A DNA stretch of 64,000 nucleotides from Isoetes taiwanensis. Taxonomy: Eukaryota; Streptophyta; Lycopodiopsida; Isoetales; Isoetaceae. The notes under the pieces are model-generated. The model saw nothing but the letters and a program-made list of their open reading frames with translations. It ran no database searches and had not been told where the DNA came from. The DNA lies in assembly GCA_021234155.1 (NCBI GenBank), contig JAJEKV010000063.1:962947-1026946 (forward strand), read 5' to 3'. A program made the translations under genes and the position numbers. Shown one piece after another: positions 21,380 through 33,305 of this stretch (its first letter is position 1; each line of letters opens with the position of its first letter).

Positions 21380-22690
21380 ACTAAGATTTACATCGCATAA
21401 ATCCAGCAACTTGTCAATTGAGAATATCCCTTATGCCAAATGCAAAACCCGTGTATTAATGAGCATAAAGGATGAATCCTAGTTATGCTCAAACTGTCGA
21501 AAAAGAAATACAAAGTTTCCTACAAGCAAGATTTATTTTTTGAAGTGGAAACTAGTGATTGGGTATCACCTGTGGTCATTGTTAAGAAAAAGAATGAAAA
21601 ATTAAGAGTATGCATTGATTATTGCAAGTTGAATGAAGTCACCAAAAAAGATCACTTTCCTTTGCCATTTACAGACCAGGTTCTTGAAAATGCTGCTGGC
21701 CATGAATGTTACTCATTCATGGATTTAGTGGATACAATCAAATCTGTATCCATCCTGAAGATCAACAAAAGACGACATTCATTACCCAATTTGGAACCTA
21801 TGCTTATCGTGTCATGCCGTCTGGCCTTTCCAACGCCCCATCTTTACTTCAAAGGATTATGCTGCAAGTGTTTAAAGGATATATCGGCACTTTCATGGAG
21901 ATATTCCTCGATGACTTTACCGGTTTTAGCAAATGGTCTCAACACTTGAATAGTCTTCAAAGATGTTTTCAAAGATGCTGAGAATTTGGAGTCTTGTTAA
22001 ATCCAGAAAAGTGCACATGTTTGGTAACTCATGGTTTATTATTAGGCCATATAGTTTGTAAGGAGGGGCTGATTACAGATCTAGACAAAGTTAAAGTAAT
22101 CTTATAAATGCCTCCACCAAGCAATATTACCCCTCCGACGTTTTCTAGGAAAAGTAAACTATTACAAGTGTTTTGGGAAAAATATCTCTCAAATCGCTAC
22201 TCCTTTAAACGAATCAACAAGCTCAAACAAAAAGTTCATCTGGACTGATGAATGTCAAAATTCCTTTGTCCATGTAAAAGAAATATTAGCAAAAGCACCT
22301 ATTTTGATCATACCACAATGGGACAAGCCATTCAACGTACATATTGACGCTTCTAAAACCGCAATTGGAGTTGTGCTAACTCAACAAAAAGATTGTAACA
22401 CAGATCAGCCAATATATTATGCCAGCAAGCAACTTAATAAGGTTGAACAAAACTATTCTACTATGGAACGAGAAGGCCTTGGCATGGTCATGCGGTCCAA
22501 AAGTTTAGACATTATCTCCTAGGAAATTTCTTTTGTTCTTTGTAGACCACCAAGCATTATTATATCTAATCATAAACCATGTGTGACTGGACGAATACAT
22601 CATTGGTTATTGATATTACATGAGTATAACTTTAAAATTATCCTTAAACCAGGCACTTCACACACGTTGCCTGATCATTTATCACAAATT
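21380..22690 (+). pseudogene. Gypsy reverse transcriptase and RNase H
   Basis: Reverse transcriptase blocks include SDWVSPVVIVKKKNEKLRVC, YCKLNEVTKKDHFPLP, FGTYAYRVMPSGLSNAP and EIFLDDF, where the catalytic Y/F-x-D-D box is intact. A frameshift near 21730 splits the domain. RNase H shows FNVHIDASKTAIGVVLTQQ, PIYYASKQLN and NYSTMEREGLG, followed by the HHWLLILHEYNF...KPGTSHTLPDHLS connection. Several stops make it non-functional. Confidence 0.88.
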
Positions 22691-22835
22691 CCCAATGGGG
22701 AACTGATAATGGGAATAAATGACGAACTCCTTGATGCCAATCTGTTTAGGGTAAATGCAGTACTACCATGGTATACAGGCATTGTGGAACATTTGGCTAC
22801 AGGAGATTGTCCTAAAGGAATGGACATTTCTCAAA

Positions 22836-23001
22836 GGAATAGAATAGAATAGAATAGAATAGAATAGAATAGTTTTTTAGCGTCCACGGAGACCAATTGG
22901 CCTATGGGACCCAAACAAAAAGAGGGCAGCAAGCATATTACTGACAGGATTAAAAAACCCCCGCCCTGAAGGGTTTTCGAGGGAAAAACCTTAGCAGTAA
23001 T
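22836..23001 (-). mobile_element. SINE copy inserted in the gypsy element
   Basis: Minus orientation. Its tail appears on plus as GAATA repeats (22836-22872), followed by TTTTTTAGCGTCCACGGAGA and CCAATTGGCCTATGGGACCC. The 5' half is a fold-back that starts ATTACTGCTAAGG and ends CAGTAAT. It separates RNase H from integrase of the gypsy element, so it inserted after that element did. See the copies at 26389-27502. Confidence 0.75.
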
Positions 23002-24045
23002 AAGCATGCTGACTTTGTGAAGAAAGTTGTTCCGTTTTGTTTAATCCCAGGACAATTATATAAGAAAGATAAGGATCATGTATTACGCTGTTGCATATTA
23101 CCCGATTAATGACCTTTTGAGAGAAGCCCATGATGGCATTGGAGGTGGGCATTTTTTTGGTGAACTCGCATCAAAGAAGATACTCCAAAGTGGGTTTTAG
23201 TGGCCACGCAATTACATGCCATTACATCCAATTTTACCTTTAGGCCTATTTGAGAAATGGGGCATGGATTTTGTTGGTTCTATAACACCTCCTGCTATAT
23301 ATACTAGAGCCCAGTACATATTAATTTTGACTGACTATCATACCAAATGGGTAGAGGCCAGAGCTTTGAAAGACAACATGGCTAAGAGTGTAGCCAAAGT
23401 ACTATACCAGCAAGTCATCACTAGGTATCAAATCATGGCGTACACTTTATCAATGAGACTGGGGACATATACTAACAACGGATTTTCTCATCATGCATAG
23501 GAAATCTACTCCATATTATCCTCGTGCTAACAGTCAGGCAGAATCGACCAATAAAATTCTCATCAACATCATGCGTAAGTTTGTGATTCCACTCGTACTG
23601 ACTGGAACACCAGATTGCCTGCCATACTATGGGCATATCGTACCTTTACCAGCTGAATTTATCATACCTAGTCTTCATATTGCTATGAAAGAGAGTTCTA
23701 GCGGATGTACAATCCTTAGAACATAGGCTTCTCAAATTAGAACAATTGGATGAAATTAGGCAACAAGTTGTTTGGGCTCAACAAGTGGCTACAGATCGCC
23801 AAAAAGCTTGGTTTGATCATAAATTACGTCGCCATAACTTCAAAAAGGATGATAAAGTTTTACTTTATGATTCTAGGTTTTTCAAATATCCCAGGAAATT
23901 GAAAATACGTTGGTTAGGTCCATTTATCATAGAGGAATTGAATGCTAATGGGCCAGAGAGCCCAGATCTCAGTCCATTTTACCTAGACCGCCTTGCTGCA
24001 CAGAATGAGGTCATATTGGTCAGATATGCTAGGTTTGTTTAGATT
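23002..24045 (+). pseudogene. Gypsy integrase with C-terminal GPF-type module
   Basis: The frame starts with a VPFCLIPGQLYKKDKDHVLR leader. The core shows MPLHPILPLGLFEKWGMDFV and ILTDYHTKWVEA, then after a frame change KSTPYYPRANSQAESTNKIL (the region of the catalytic Glu). The tail AWFDHKLRRHNFKKDDKVLL and LKIRWLGPFIIEEL is the GPY/F module. Stops and frameshifts interrupt it. The 3' end of the element is indistinct after 24045. Confidence 0.85.
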
Positions 24046-24179
24046 TGCTTAGCATGGTACAGATCAACAGGCACAACAAAACATCATGTAGCCCCTTTTC
24101 TGTGATGACCTGGGCAAAAATTTACAGTCTAGAAATTCATATTATGTTGTTGCCATTATGTCGGGCCTGAATGGAAGGC

Positions 24180-25190
24180 TCATGATAAATGATTATCATT
24201 GAGACGTAAAGTAATTAAGTTGCTGCAATTTCCTAGTACATCAGGGATGCTTCCATGAAGCGTATTTGCATCTAAAAAGTTACCTCCAAAGCTTCCACAA
24301 AGCGTATTTGGAAGCATACCTCCAAAGGAGCATGATGGCAAAAAGAGATGCTCAAGGTTGTCACAATTGCCTAGCTCTTCTGCTATGTAGCTTCCTTCGA
24401 AGGAATTTCCCTCTAATTCCAAATTAGAGAGAGATGACATGTTTCCAACGGTGGGCAACATCTTGGCGCCAATCAATCCAGCGTCAAACATATCAAGATA
24501 GAAAAGTTTTGTAAGGTTCCAGACTCCTTGTGGAAACTTTGCCCTGTTGCATTATAATTTGCTAGGTAGTTTTGTGAGGAAATATGGGAATGGCCCCCCC
24601 AGTTGACCTGCGATTCCACTTCTTGCATGCACCCATATTAGGTTGCTGCAGTTTGCAAGCTCTTGCAGCAGAGGCCTTGTTAAATCAGTGGTTCCTCTTA
24701 TAGAAAGAAACTGAAATTTTTTCAGTATTCCAGTTCCTTAGGAATTGTTCCAGTGAGAAAGGGGTTGTTGCCAAGCTAGAGCTCCAAAAGAGAAGAGCAA
24801 TTCCCTAGACATGGAGGAATAGTCACTGTCAAATTATTATCTGACAATGTTAGCATCTCTAGATTCTAAAGGCGCCCCAAGTCTTGCGGCATACTTCCTG
24901 TTATGCGGTTGGCTCTTAAAACCAACTGCTGCAGCATTTCAAGCTTTCCTAACTTAGATGGAATTGTCCCTGTTAGCATATTAAAGGTCACATCAAGAAT
25001 ATATAGATAGATAAACAAAAAGGGAGGAGCAATTGGCTAGAGAACTAGGAATTATGCTTGATAAATGGTTATTTCCAAGCTTTAATTCCATTAGAGAAGA
25101 CAACTTGCCTAGAGAGCTCGGAGTAGATCCATTAAGCTTATTGAGTGCCAAATTAAGAATTTTCAAGTTCTTGCAAGTGATCTTTACATT
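24180..25190 (-). pseudogene. LRR receptor-like gene fragment
   Basis: On the minus strand, starting near 25190, successive 24-residue plant LRRs are legible across stops and frame changes: LNLALNKLNGSTPSSLGKLS, NMLTGTIPSKLGKLEMLQQL, ANRITGSMPQDLGRL, NNLTVTIPPCLGNCSSLLEL and, in the longest open part (24180-24491), NMSSLSNLELEGNSFEGS and LHGSIPDVLGNCSNLITLRL. The LxxLxLxxNxLxGxIPxxLGxL pattern is that of LRR receptor kinases. No signal peptide, transmembrane segment or kinase remains. A related fragment lies at 33310-33660. Confidence 0.75.
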
Positions 25191-26302
25191 GCTCAGTTTT
25201 ACCTACCCTCTCTTTCCGCATTTTTTGGGGGTTTGTCTTTTGTGCTCTATATTCCGGCTATGGCAACCCCATGTTAACTGGCGGAATTTTCTAGACTGAT
25301 TATAGCCTTTCGTCACAAGGCTAGATCTAAAAATGAGTATAGTGATCGAAAGCTTTAAGAATAGTAGAAGTTGATACTAAATTTGGCATGACTTCTTTGA
25401 AATTGTTGTCTCATTTACCAAGAAATTGGTTGTTGCAACTGTGTTCGTTGGTCCTTTTCTTGCCCTAGTAATTGGGCTTTTTGTTGGCCTCGTCAGAAAG
25501 GTTTCTCCGCTCTGCTACAATCCAATAAAGGCAAAAAACAGAATGAAGGTGAGACATTTTAGCAAAGCCATGTCTCATGATCGACAAAATAAAAAAACTA
25601 AGAGAAATGTTTGGGAGACAGCTTGAAATATTGGCTTGGAGGAATATTGGCTTGGAAAAATTGGATGAAATCCTGGACAGATTGTGAAGATGAGAATGGC
25701 AAAATAGGGGATGCGAGCAGATCCGCCATAAAGCTTACAGATCTGGTTGAATCTATCAAATTTAACATGTGTCCCATACAAAACTAAACATGATGTCAAC
25801 GTTTTTTAATTCAGATTGCAGTCCTCTCTATAAGCCTTTCCAAGCATTGATCCCAAATTGAGTCTCAGGGCAGAAAAAATATGTTGTGATAATAAAATAT
25901 ATTTTTAGCCTAAAGGGCTGGACTTGAAAATGTTTTAGCCTAAAGGACTGGACAGAAATTTTTAGCCTAAAAGGCTAGACTTGGAAATCTTTGATTGTGC
26001 AGGTTGTAACCTTGGACTTGGTTATGTTAATTTGCCATATGATTTCTTGATCGAGGATGATCAATCCCAGGAAGGGGAGGAATTGATATGGTGGTGCTCG
26101 GGGAGTGGCTATGGGGAGCAAGAGAAATAGAAAGAAAGCTTTGTGCCAAACCTTAGACCAAAATATCTAAGTGAGGTATCAATTGTATAGCCAAGTTCGT
26201 GATGACCATTGGAATTTAAAAGGGATGCCAAATCCTTTTAAGATATTTTAAGGCAACAAAGACTATAAAAAAGCCAATGTCTTCTAGGCAATCAAAGGCA
26301 TT
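25191..26302. other. No clear gene; short tandem repeat inside
   Basis: At 25911-25990 a unit TTTTAGCCTAAAGGGCTGGA recurs three times with a period near 31 bp. An open frame around 25400-25626 holds a hydrophobic run (ATVFVGPFLALVIGLFVGLV) followed by basic residues. I do not recognise it and do not call it a gene. Confidence 0.4.
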
Positions 26303-26388
26303 GGCATTATACATACTTGAGGTTCTAGATAAACGTCTGCAGTTACTGAGCCCTCAGTAGTCATTATCTCTGCTTGTCTAGTATCATC

Positions 26389-26552
26389 ATTACTGCAAAG
26401 GTTTTTCCCTTGAAAACCTTTCGAGGCAGGGTTTTTTAATCCTAGTAGTAATGATTGTACTAGCCCATTGTATGGGTCCCATGACCTATTGGTCTCCGTG
26501 GACGTTAAAAAAACTATTCTATTCTATTCTATTCTATTCTATTCTATTCTAT
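26389..26552 (+). mobile_element. SINE copy with (TTCTA)n tail
   Basis: It starts ATTACTGCAAAGG. A fold-back half ends at AGTAGTAAT; then comes a 3' domain with GGGTCCCATGACCTATTGGT and GTCTCCGTGGACGTTAAAAA, ending in about seven TTCTA repeats. The stem GACC-TATT-GGTC matches the stem-loop of the LINE at 13976. No pol III A/B boxes were recognised. Confidence 0.75.
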
Positions 26553-27211
26553 ATGATTTATATGATTGGGCACGAATAGGCCTTTGCCACCAACCTCTAA
26601 CTTCTGGACGAACACTTCTGCAATCCGACATCTTCTACATGATAAAGCATGGGTATATATACCTGATTGTGGAGTAATTGATGGAGATAGTCTTTAATCT
26701 ATTGTGAACCCTTGAATTCGTTCCTAGACCTATATTTAAGCCTTTCTCTTGCCCAGAATAGCCCAGATGGGTGGAGAACTTTGCCCTTAAGGGGTGGATT
26801 TTGTTTCGTGAATTGTCTTGGACTTTCTAAATTTTAATTCGAAAATATCTCCCTGTCTTTACATTCTTGGATTCGTAGCATATTGCACCAATTCATACCG
26901 GATCCCACAAGCTACGGATTGAGACAGATAGATGGGAGCAGACGCAAGTGCTTCGAGAAGCGAGATTATGTGCATGTTGCCAGTTACAAGTCATTAAAGA
27001 TGAGAATCGTACTCTTTTGAAATGTCCTATTTTTAAAATGGTCAGGAATCGTTATTTGACCTTAGCATTCTATTCCATGCTCCCACAACTTCTCAACACC
27101 ATCTGTGCATGACTTGGCATTATACATACTTGAGGTTCTAGATGCACATCTTCAATTGCTGAGCCCTCAGTAGTCACCATGACGTACTTATTTATGTTGT
27201 CTAGTATCATC

Positions 27212-27360
27212 ATTACTGCAAAGGTTTTTCTCTCGAAAACCTTTCGAGGCCAAAGTTTTTTAATCCTAGTAGTAATGGTTGTACTAGCCCATTGTATGGG
27301 TCCCATGATCTTTTGGTCTTCATGGACGTTAAAAAATCTATTATATACTATTCTATTCTT
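27212..27360 (+). mobile_element. SINE copy (duplicate of the 26389 copy)
   Basis: Same 5' fold-back and 3' stem-loop (GATC-TTTT-GGTC, one wobble), with a decayed tail. The next copy begins directly in its tail. Confidence 0.75.
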
Positions 27361-27369
27361 AACGACTCT

Positions 27370-27502
27370 ATTACTGTTAAGGTTTTTCCCTCGGAAACCC
27401 TTTGAGGTGGGGTTTTTTAATCCTAGGCAGTAATGGGCTTGCCGTGCTCTTTCTGTATTGGATCCCATAGACCTTTTGATCTACGTGGACGATAAAAATC
27501 GA
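27370..27502 (+). mobile_element. SINE copy inserted in the tail of the previous one
   Basis: It starts ATTACTGTTAAGG, keeps the fold-back (ends CAGTAATG) and the 3' stem (AGACC-TTTT-GATCT). It ends GGACGATAAAAATC, nearly identical to the LINE end GGACGATAAAAAAAATC, and has lost its tail. Confidence 0.7.
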
Positions 27503-28165
27503 TTCAAATCTGCTATGCACAACATTAAGTGAAATGGAAAAGGAAATTCGTTTGGATATGAATCAAATAGGTAAAACGTCTGATTGAACAATTTTATACA
27601 ACTCTTATCTTAGGGGAATAATGTGCAACAGATTACAATAAATAATTAAAATAATAACAATGTTTTTTGCATGTACAACGTTCTTTTGGTATCTAAAACC
27701 AGTGCTCTAAAATCAGGGACATAAAAACAAGGTGTTACAAAGACAAGTAGACAGAGACAAAGGCATGGCTCCACCGAAGTTTCTTAAATACAAGAAATTT
27801 GGTTCTAAAATAGGTACATCTAAACTCAGCCGCCAAACTTTGGCCTCCACAACAAGGAGATCAATAGCATGAAGGAAAGGAAACATAAAATGCATTAGAA
27901 CCTACGAATGAAGAAGAAAATGTATAGACCCATTAACAAACTTGACCGCAAGTCTTCTTGTGTGATGCATATATGAGATAAAGTGCAGGTCAAGGTCTTC
28001 ACGTTTATATCTTGGGCTTCTCGCTTCTTTCTTGCACATTATTTTGCTTTCCATTCTGCCCGCTGAGACATGAAGGAACAAATTCATAGTGTTTCATCCA
28101 AAGCAGCAAATGCTTGATCTTTTGCACAAGGAAAAACCTCGTGTTTTATCACAACAAGCGAGGAT
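27503..28165. other. No gene seen; likely MLO upstream region
   Basis: AT-rich sequence with no open frame of interest. It should contain any promoter or 5' UTR of the MLO-like gene, but no TATA position can be argued. Confidence 0.4.
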
Positions 28166-31100
28166 ATGGCAGGGTTTATTTCAACCAGCAGATCCTTGGA
28201 GAATACGCCCACATGGGCTGTTGCAACCGTCTGTTTCATCTTCGTTATAGTGTCCTTTGTCGGAGGACGGAGTCTGCATTCTCTGGGCCATGTAATACAC
28301 CCTAAATCACCCTCTGCTTCTTATTAAACCTTTCGATCATTTCAAAACTGTTTCATATATTTTGTAGGAAATTACTCATTGAAGCTTTAGAGAAAATGAA
28401 AGAAGGTAATAACACGAGTTTTGTTTGATATGATTTGCCTCGTTTTGTCACAGAGTTGATGCTGTTGGGGTTCATATCCCTTCTCATCACTGTAACAAGT
28501 GAATATATATGTGGTATATGCATAAAGCAATCCATCTATGATACGCAGCAACTCATGCCTTGTAAATTGGAGAAAGAAAAGAAAAGCAAACACTTCTTGG
28601 GTTTCAGAAGGCAACTCAGCACTTTCTATAATTTAGATTGGATGACTAGCATATCCAAGCGACAATTGGTTGCAGTTGGTAATACATGCCAGGTAAATAG
28701 TGCTCGTTCTTTTTATAACGTTGTACATGTTTCTAATACTTGCTCCTATGCAGGAAGGTTATGAACCCTTCATCTCATTTCTGAGTCTTGAACAACTGCA
28801 CAGATTTCTTTTTGTTATGGCAGTTACACATGTTTTCTATTCATCTCTGACCGTTGTGCTAGCAATACTCAAGGTTTGAATCCCGCCATTTATGAAATTG
28901 TACCATCAGGGGTTTAAAATCTGAACTATATACTTTTTACATAGGTCGATCGCTGGAAGGAATGGGAAATGGAAGCACACCAACATGCAGAAGGTCAAGA
29001 AATGGCAAGTGAGTTCAGTGATTTAGATGCGATGTTTCTCACTCATACAACAATGTTTGTGTTGTGTGTGTCTCATAGACCAGTTGATCTCCAGAGGACT
29101 TTAAGAATGTTCCAATTTAATTCAATTCACCGATATTGCAAAAACAAAAACAAAAACAAAAACAAAAACAAAAACAAAAACAAAAACAAAAACAAAAACA
29201 AAAACAAAAACAATGACCATGAAAAGGCAGTCAACTTTTGCGAAGTATCACAGCTCAGGAGCATGGAGTCGAAACAGTTTTTTACTATGGGTGGTCAGCT
29301 AAAAAATAAAGCTTTTCTTCAGCTGCTTTTCCAAACTTGCACCAAAAATTTGTTTGATAAATGCAGGTTTCTTTCTTTCGTCAGTTTGGCCAGTCTGTGA
29401 CAAAGTCAGACTATCTGGCATTAAGGATGGGTTTTACAACTGTAAGCACTGACTCAGTTCTGTTAGATGTCTAGATTTTTTAAAAGGTTGATGCACTGCC
29501 TTGAATTCAATTGCTTTAATTTAGTCAGGTCAAAACAAGTCAGTCATAGAAACTTAATTGGTACTAGGATGATTTCTTGTGTTCACATCAATGCTTAGGA
29601 ATCCGTGAAGCATGATGGCTTCATCTAGCATGTAAATAGAGCAACACTGTGTGAAATAGCCATTTCCTTATCCTGTTCTACCATTTTGAGAACCATAATC
29701 GCAAAGAGATAATTTTTCGATATTGTTGTGCAAAACAATTTTAGAAGCATTTAATTTGCAAATGTAGCACCTCTAACAAGATATGTCTGCCCATTGTAGG
29801 AACACCAGGGGACAAATATGACTTCCATAGTTATATGGTCCGCAGACGAATTTAAGGATGTTGTGGTTATAAGGTGTGCATACATTTTTTTTTAGGCCAT
29901 TTCTTCTTTGTCTGCTTTGATGAGTTACTCAACTAACTTTATGATTTTGATACAGTCCTCTATTGTGGTTATTTGTAGTACTGTTCGTGTTTTGTAATAT
30001 TCATGGTGAGTGCGATGTAAATTGTAGGTATCTTGTGTTGGGCTTTTACAAACAAGCTCATCCACAACAATATGTTCACTAAAACGCCTTGTACATTGCA
30101 GGAACAAATCTATATTCCTGGATTTCTCTGCTGCCTGTGGTTGTAAGTTCATGAATCCACACCTGTTCTGCTCGGTTTGCAATTTTACATTGTTTTAACA
30201 CTAATCTCTAGTATCGGTTCGATTCAGCTGGTCGTTATAGTCGGTGCAAAGCTCCAATATATCATTGCACTCCTTGCATTTGAGAGTTCAGGACTATCAG
30301 GTCCACTAACAGGCAATTTACAACCCCGGGATGGGCTGTTCTGTTTCATAGGCCACGTCTCCTTCTCTATTTGATACATTTTGTACTTTTTCAAGATGCT
30401 TTTGAGCTTGCAACGTTCATTTGGGTTTGGGTATGTAACCAACTACAATGACACTTGCACACGAGTAGTTAGATTGCAATAGTTACACAATTTATTAGAC
30501 TGCATCTATGCTATCTATCATGGCTATGCTAAATGACATGAAACATCACCATAATGAATTAGTTTAACTCTTTTATGTCTTTGCCTCCCGTTAACAGTGG
30601 CAATTTGGATGGAATTCCTGCATGGCGTCTGATAAGGGATCTGTATATGCTCGCGTGCTCTCTGGGTATGAATCTAACTTTTCTTCTAACTCAGATTAAG
30701 GTTTTATGCCTGAGTGTGTAAGCTTCAAAATGTTGTAGATTCTGTTTTTCTCATGCAAGCCTGTAAATCTTGAATTGTCGCCTATGCTTGCAGATTTGTT
30801 GTCCAGGTGTTTTGCAGTTATAGTACATTGCCACTTTATGCACTTGTCACCCAGGTACTTTCTTATAGTGTGGATTGTATTTTGCTTGAAAATAATGTCC
30901 AATTGCTTGCTGCAGATGGGATCCAGGTACAAGGCTGCCATATTCCAGAAGACTATAGTTAACAAAATTCATATGTGGCACGAGGCTGCAAAACGTCATC
31001 ATCACAATGGAAATATGCATGGAGGGTCAGAGGACAGTACAACTAGTGATAGTAGATATACTCACTATGGGAGCGAAAATTCCATAATAATTGAAATGCA

Positions 31101-31401
31101 AGAACAGGCAAACTGTGATGAAGGCTACAAGCAGGGCCATGTTTCACCTCCAACTATTGCAACAGAAACAGATGAATATGTTGGCCCTAGCAAAATATAC
31201 AGAGCTCAACATATTTCTTTGCAGGAGCTTCTGACTAAAGAAGATGGAAGAGCTGGTGCTGATCTTGGAGTTGAAGCTGCAGATCTAAACACTATACAAA
31301 AAGGGACAGACACAAATTTAAGAGTAGATCTAAGTCCGACTAGAAATCCCAGTCCCAGATCAGTTGACTCCCCAGGTGTCAGGTTTGACGTTCCAGTTTA
31401 G
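28166..31401 (+). pseudogene. MLO-like: MLO-family seven-transmembrane protein gene, 13 recognisable exons, several frame defects
   Basis: Exons: 28166-28291 (SLENTPTWAVATVCFIFV, TM1), 28368-28405 (LLIEALEKMKE), 28454-28692 (LMLLGFISLL), 28754-28873, 28945 to about 29085, 29367-29441 (FFRQFGQSVTKSDYLALRMG), 29800-29873, 29956-30005, 30102-30142, about 30229-30435, 30598-30665, 30794-30854 (YSTLPLYALVTQMGS, running into the next exon) and 30916-31401 with the calmodulin-binding region (NKIHMWHEAAKRH) and tail. Most junctions are GT-AG with matching phase. Defects: exon 1 and 2 join out of frame and lack the basic loop; exon 5 loses the RRHL..W part; in exon 7 the expected YDFHSYMVRR lies in another frame; in exon 10 a one-base shift precedes RPRLLLYLIHFVLFQDAFEL. 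MLO proteins are plant membrane proteins with roles in powdery mildew susceptibility and calcium signalling. This copy is probably inactive, unless the sequence has indel errors. Confidence 0.85.
29140..29212 (+). repeat. (AAAAAC)n hexanucleotide microsatellite
   Basis: About twelve units lie inside what should be MLO intron 5. Read through, it gives an artificial Asn-Lys repeat, which I do not treat as protein. Confidence 0.9.
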
Positions 31402-31667
31402 GATGTGATATATACGTAAGCTCCAACCTGTACAGGTAATTAGATTTTGCCATACCTCTGACGAGCGAAACTCTCTCCCCATAGCTAGGCAAGGATGCGA
31501 ACGATCAAAACAAGGAATTCTCTGCAACGTGAAGAACAGATGCTTCGCATCCCTTTATCCGCTTGAGCCTACGCCAAAAATATGTGTTCATTATGTTGTC
31601 CTAAACAAATGCAGATACTATACCCGATGGTTTTAAGTACGCCCGATTTGGGTTGCGCTCCCACGGA

Positions 31668-31866
31668 AACCCTTCCGGGTTTTAATGGAAACCCTTCCGG
31701 GTTTCAATGGAAACCCTTCCGGCTTTCCATGGAAACCCTTCCGGGTTTCGAAATTGAAAACGGAAGGGTTTCGAAAGAAACCCGGAAGGGTTTCCATGGA
31801 AAGCCGGAAGGGTTTCCATATTGGAAAGCCGGAAGGGTTTCCATGGAAAGCCGGAAGGGTTTCCCC
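31668..31866. repeat. Inverted-repeat cluster of GGAAACCCTTCCGG (family D), copy 1
   Basis: The left half has four units of GGAAACCCTTCCGGGTTT type. The right half has five units in inverted orientation (AAACCCGGAAGGGTTTCC). They meet at GAAATTGAAAACGG (about 31760). The result is a roughly 200-bp fold-back lying about 270 bp after the MLO stop. Frames through it encode only repeats. Confidence 0.9.
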
Positions 31867-33305
31867 AAAATCCTCCTCCTCCTCGTCCCTCGGACGCACT
31901 CTACGTGCACCACGTGGCCGAGCCACCCATGGTACCTCCCCATGCTGCCTCGTGGTGCTTCTTCACAAGATCCATACCTAGACCCGGCCACCCCGGTCTC
32001 CCGGAAGCGTGTGTGTGCAACCCTGGTGCTCACAAAACCATCTATCCCCGGGACCTTGTAGGAGTCCCAGGGATGGTGATCAATGCTCGACGTATTCTCC
32101 AATACCCATGGAGCTCGTCCCTAAAGAATTTTAAATTCTAAGTCCACACAACTCTAAAGCAATAGACAAAAAAAAAAAATTAAGTTTTCTCTACATACGA
32201 GATGCATATTACGTTTCCTCTACGTACTAATGGAAGTAAGAGAACAACGGATAAGCTCATACTAAGGGACTAACCTAAACTTATACTACGAATCGAGAAC
32301 TAACCTAAAGCTTATACTAAAAACCTAGGCTTATACTAGGGACTAACCCGTCGGTATGAATGTCCTAATCGGGCCGTGGAACCGTGGCTGGCCCAATGCA
32401 TCCCTCGGCTTTGCCTCTAATCCCTCGCCATATCGTATGAATAGATCACAAAAACCATAAGCGTAATTTATTTGAAATATATGAGAAAGACTGTTATTAC
32501 AAAAGAAAACCCTAAACCCTAGCAAATTTTAAGCACAATGACAACATACAAGAAATTCCAATCAGACAAATCATAATTGTAAATGAATTGGCTAGTTCAC
32601 ATTTAGTTTGTGACTGTGCACTAAGATCGTTCAAGGTAGCATCTAAGTCGATATAGAAGGCTCGTCTCTGTCTGCCCTTTTTGGTTGCTTCTAAGCTTCA
32701 ACCCTTTTTTCTTTCGCTAGAGAACACCATGAAGCTTTTCTTATTGCCATGACTATTTACATGAGAGAAGAAATAGAGATGCAATGAAATTGCACTTAAG
32801 CGCTTTGCATTAATATATAAACTTGTTACATGTAAAGTTTTGGGTTTGATCGCTCCAAAACCAAGTGTTTCTAATATTTTTTAATGGAAATAAAAAACTT
32901 AGCCAAGGATTGATGATCGCCCAATTGATAAATCGCTCCACCTTCAAGCATTCAAGATGAAAAGGATTCAAAATTTATTCGTTGGAATTAAGCTAATCTT
33001 GAAGGAACTAGATGCAATTGTTTATCTCCTAATTGCATCCAAAAATAGCTATAATGGACGAGATGGAGAAATTTGTCTAACCTTGTGCAACTCGAAAACA
33101 GGCCCTCGTAAGATTTAAAACCCGCCTATGCCTCTGCCAATTTCAAACTTTAAGAAAACATTATAAATCAAAATTGCCTCTACCAACATCAAACTTGAAA
33201 CAAACATTGCAAATCAAAGCATTCTAAATCACAGCAAATCAATGCATTCTAAATTACACAGCATTCTAAAGTCTGGCCTGTAGGAAATGGGGGCCTCTGA
33301 TCCTG
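31867..33305. other. No gene seen
   Basis: 31870-32090 is GC-rich with long overlapping open frames on both strands and no recognisable motif. 32100-33300 is AT-rich and empty. Confidence 0.45.

Larger units (their letters stand above)
19601..24045 (+). mobile_element. Degenerate Ty3/gypsy retrotransposon interior
   Basis: Domains occur in the gypsy order: zinc knuckles, aspartic protease, reverse transcriptase, RNase H, integrase with a C-terminal GPF-type module. Integrase after RNase H marks the gypsy superfamily. Many frameshifts and stops, plus a SINE inserted between RNase H and integrase, show it is dead. LTRs are not convincingly paired. Confidence 0.9.
26303..27360 (+). repeat. Segmental duplication containing two SINE copies
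   Basis: About 250 bp at 26303-26552 is repeated at 27110-27360. Both begin with TTGGCATTATACATACTTGA, both carry GAGCCCTCAGTAGTCA and TGTCTAGTATCATC, and both then run into a SINE at the same position. The SINE was therefore present before the duplication. Confidence 0.75.

Noticed and set aside
25426-25626. Open frame with a hydrophobic helix
   Set aside because: A single hydrophobic run followed by basic residues, no homology I can name and no gene context.
28969-29400. 143-codon frame with a long Asn-Lys repeat
   Set aside because: It is MLO exon 5 read through into an intron with an AAAAAC microsatellite.
30775-31401. 208-codon frame with an N-terminal part upstream of MLO exon 13
   Set aside because: Its first half reads MLO exon 12 in the wrong frame and an intron; only the part after 30916 is MLO coding sequence.
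31582-32141. Overlapping open frames on both strands with repeated KPFR/GFPWK-type peptides
   Set aside because: They are translations of the family D inverted repeat; a palindromic unit without stops opens all frames.
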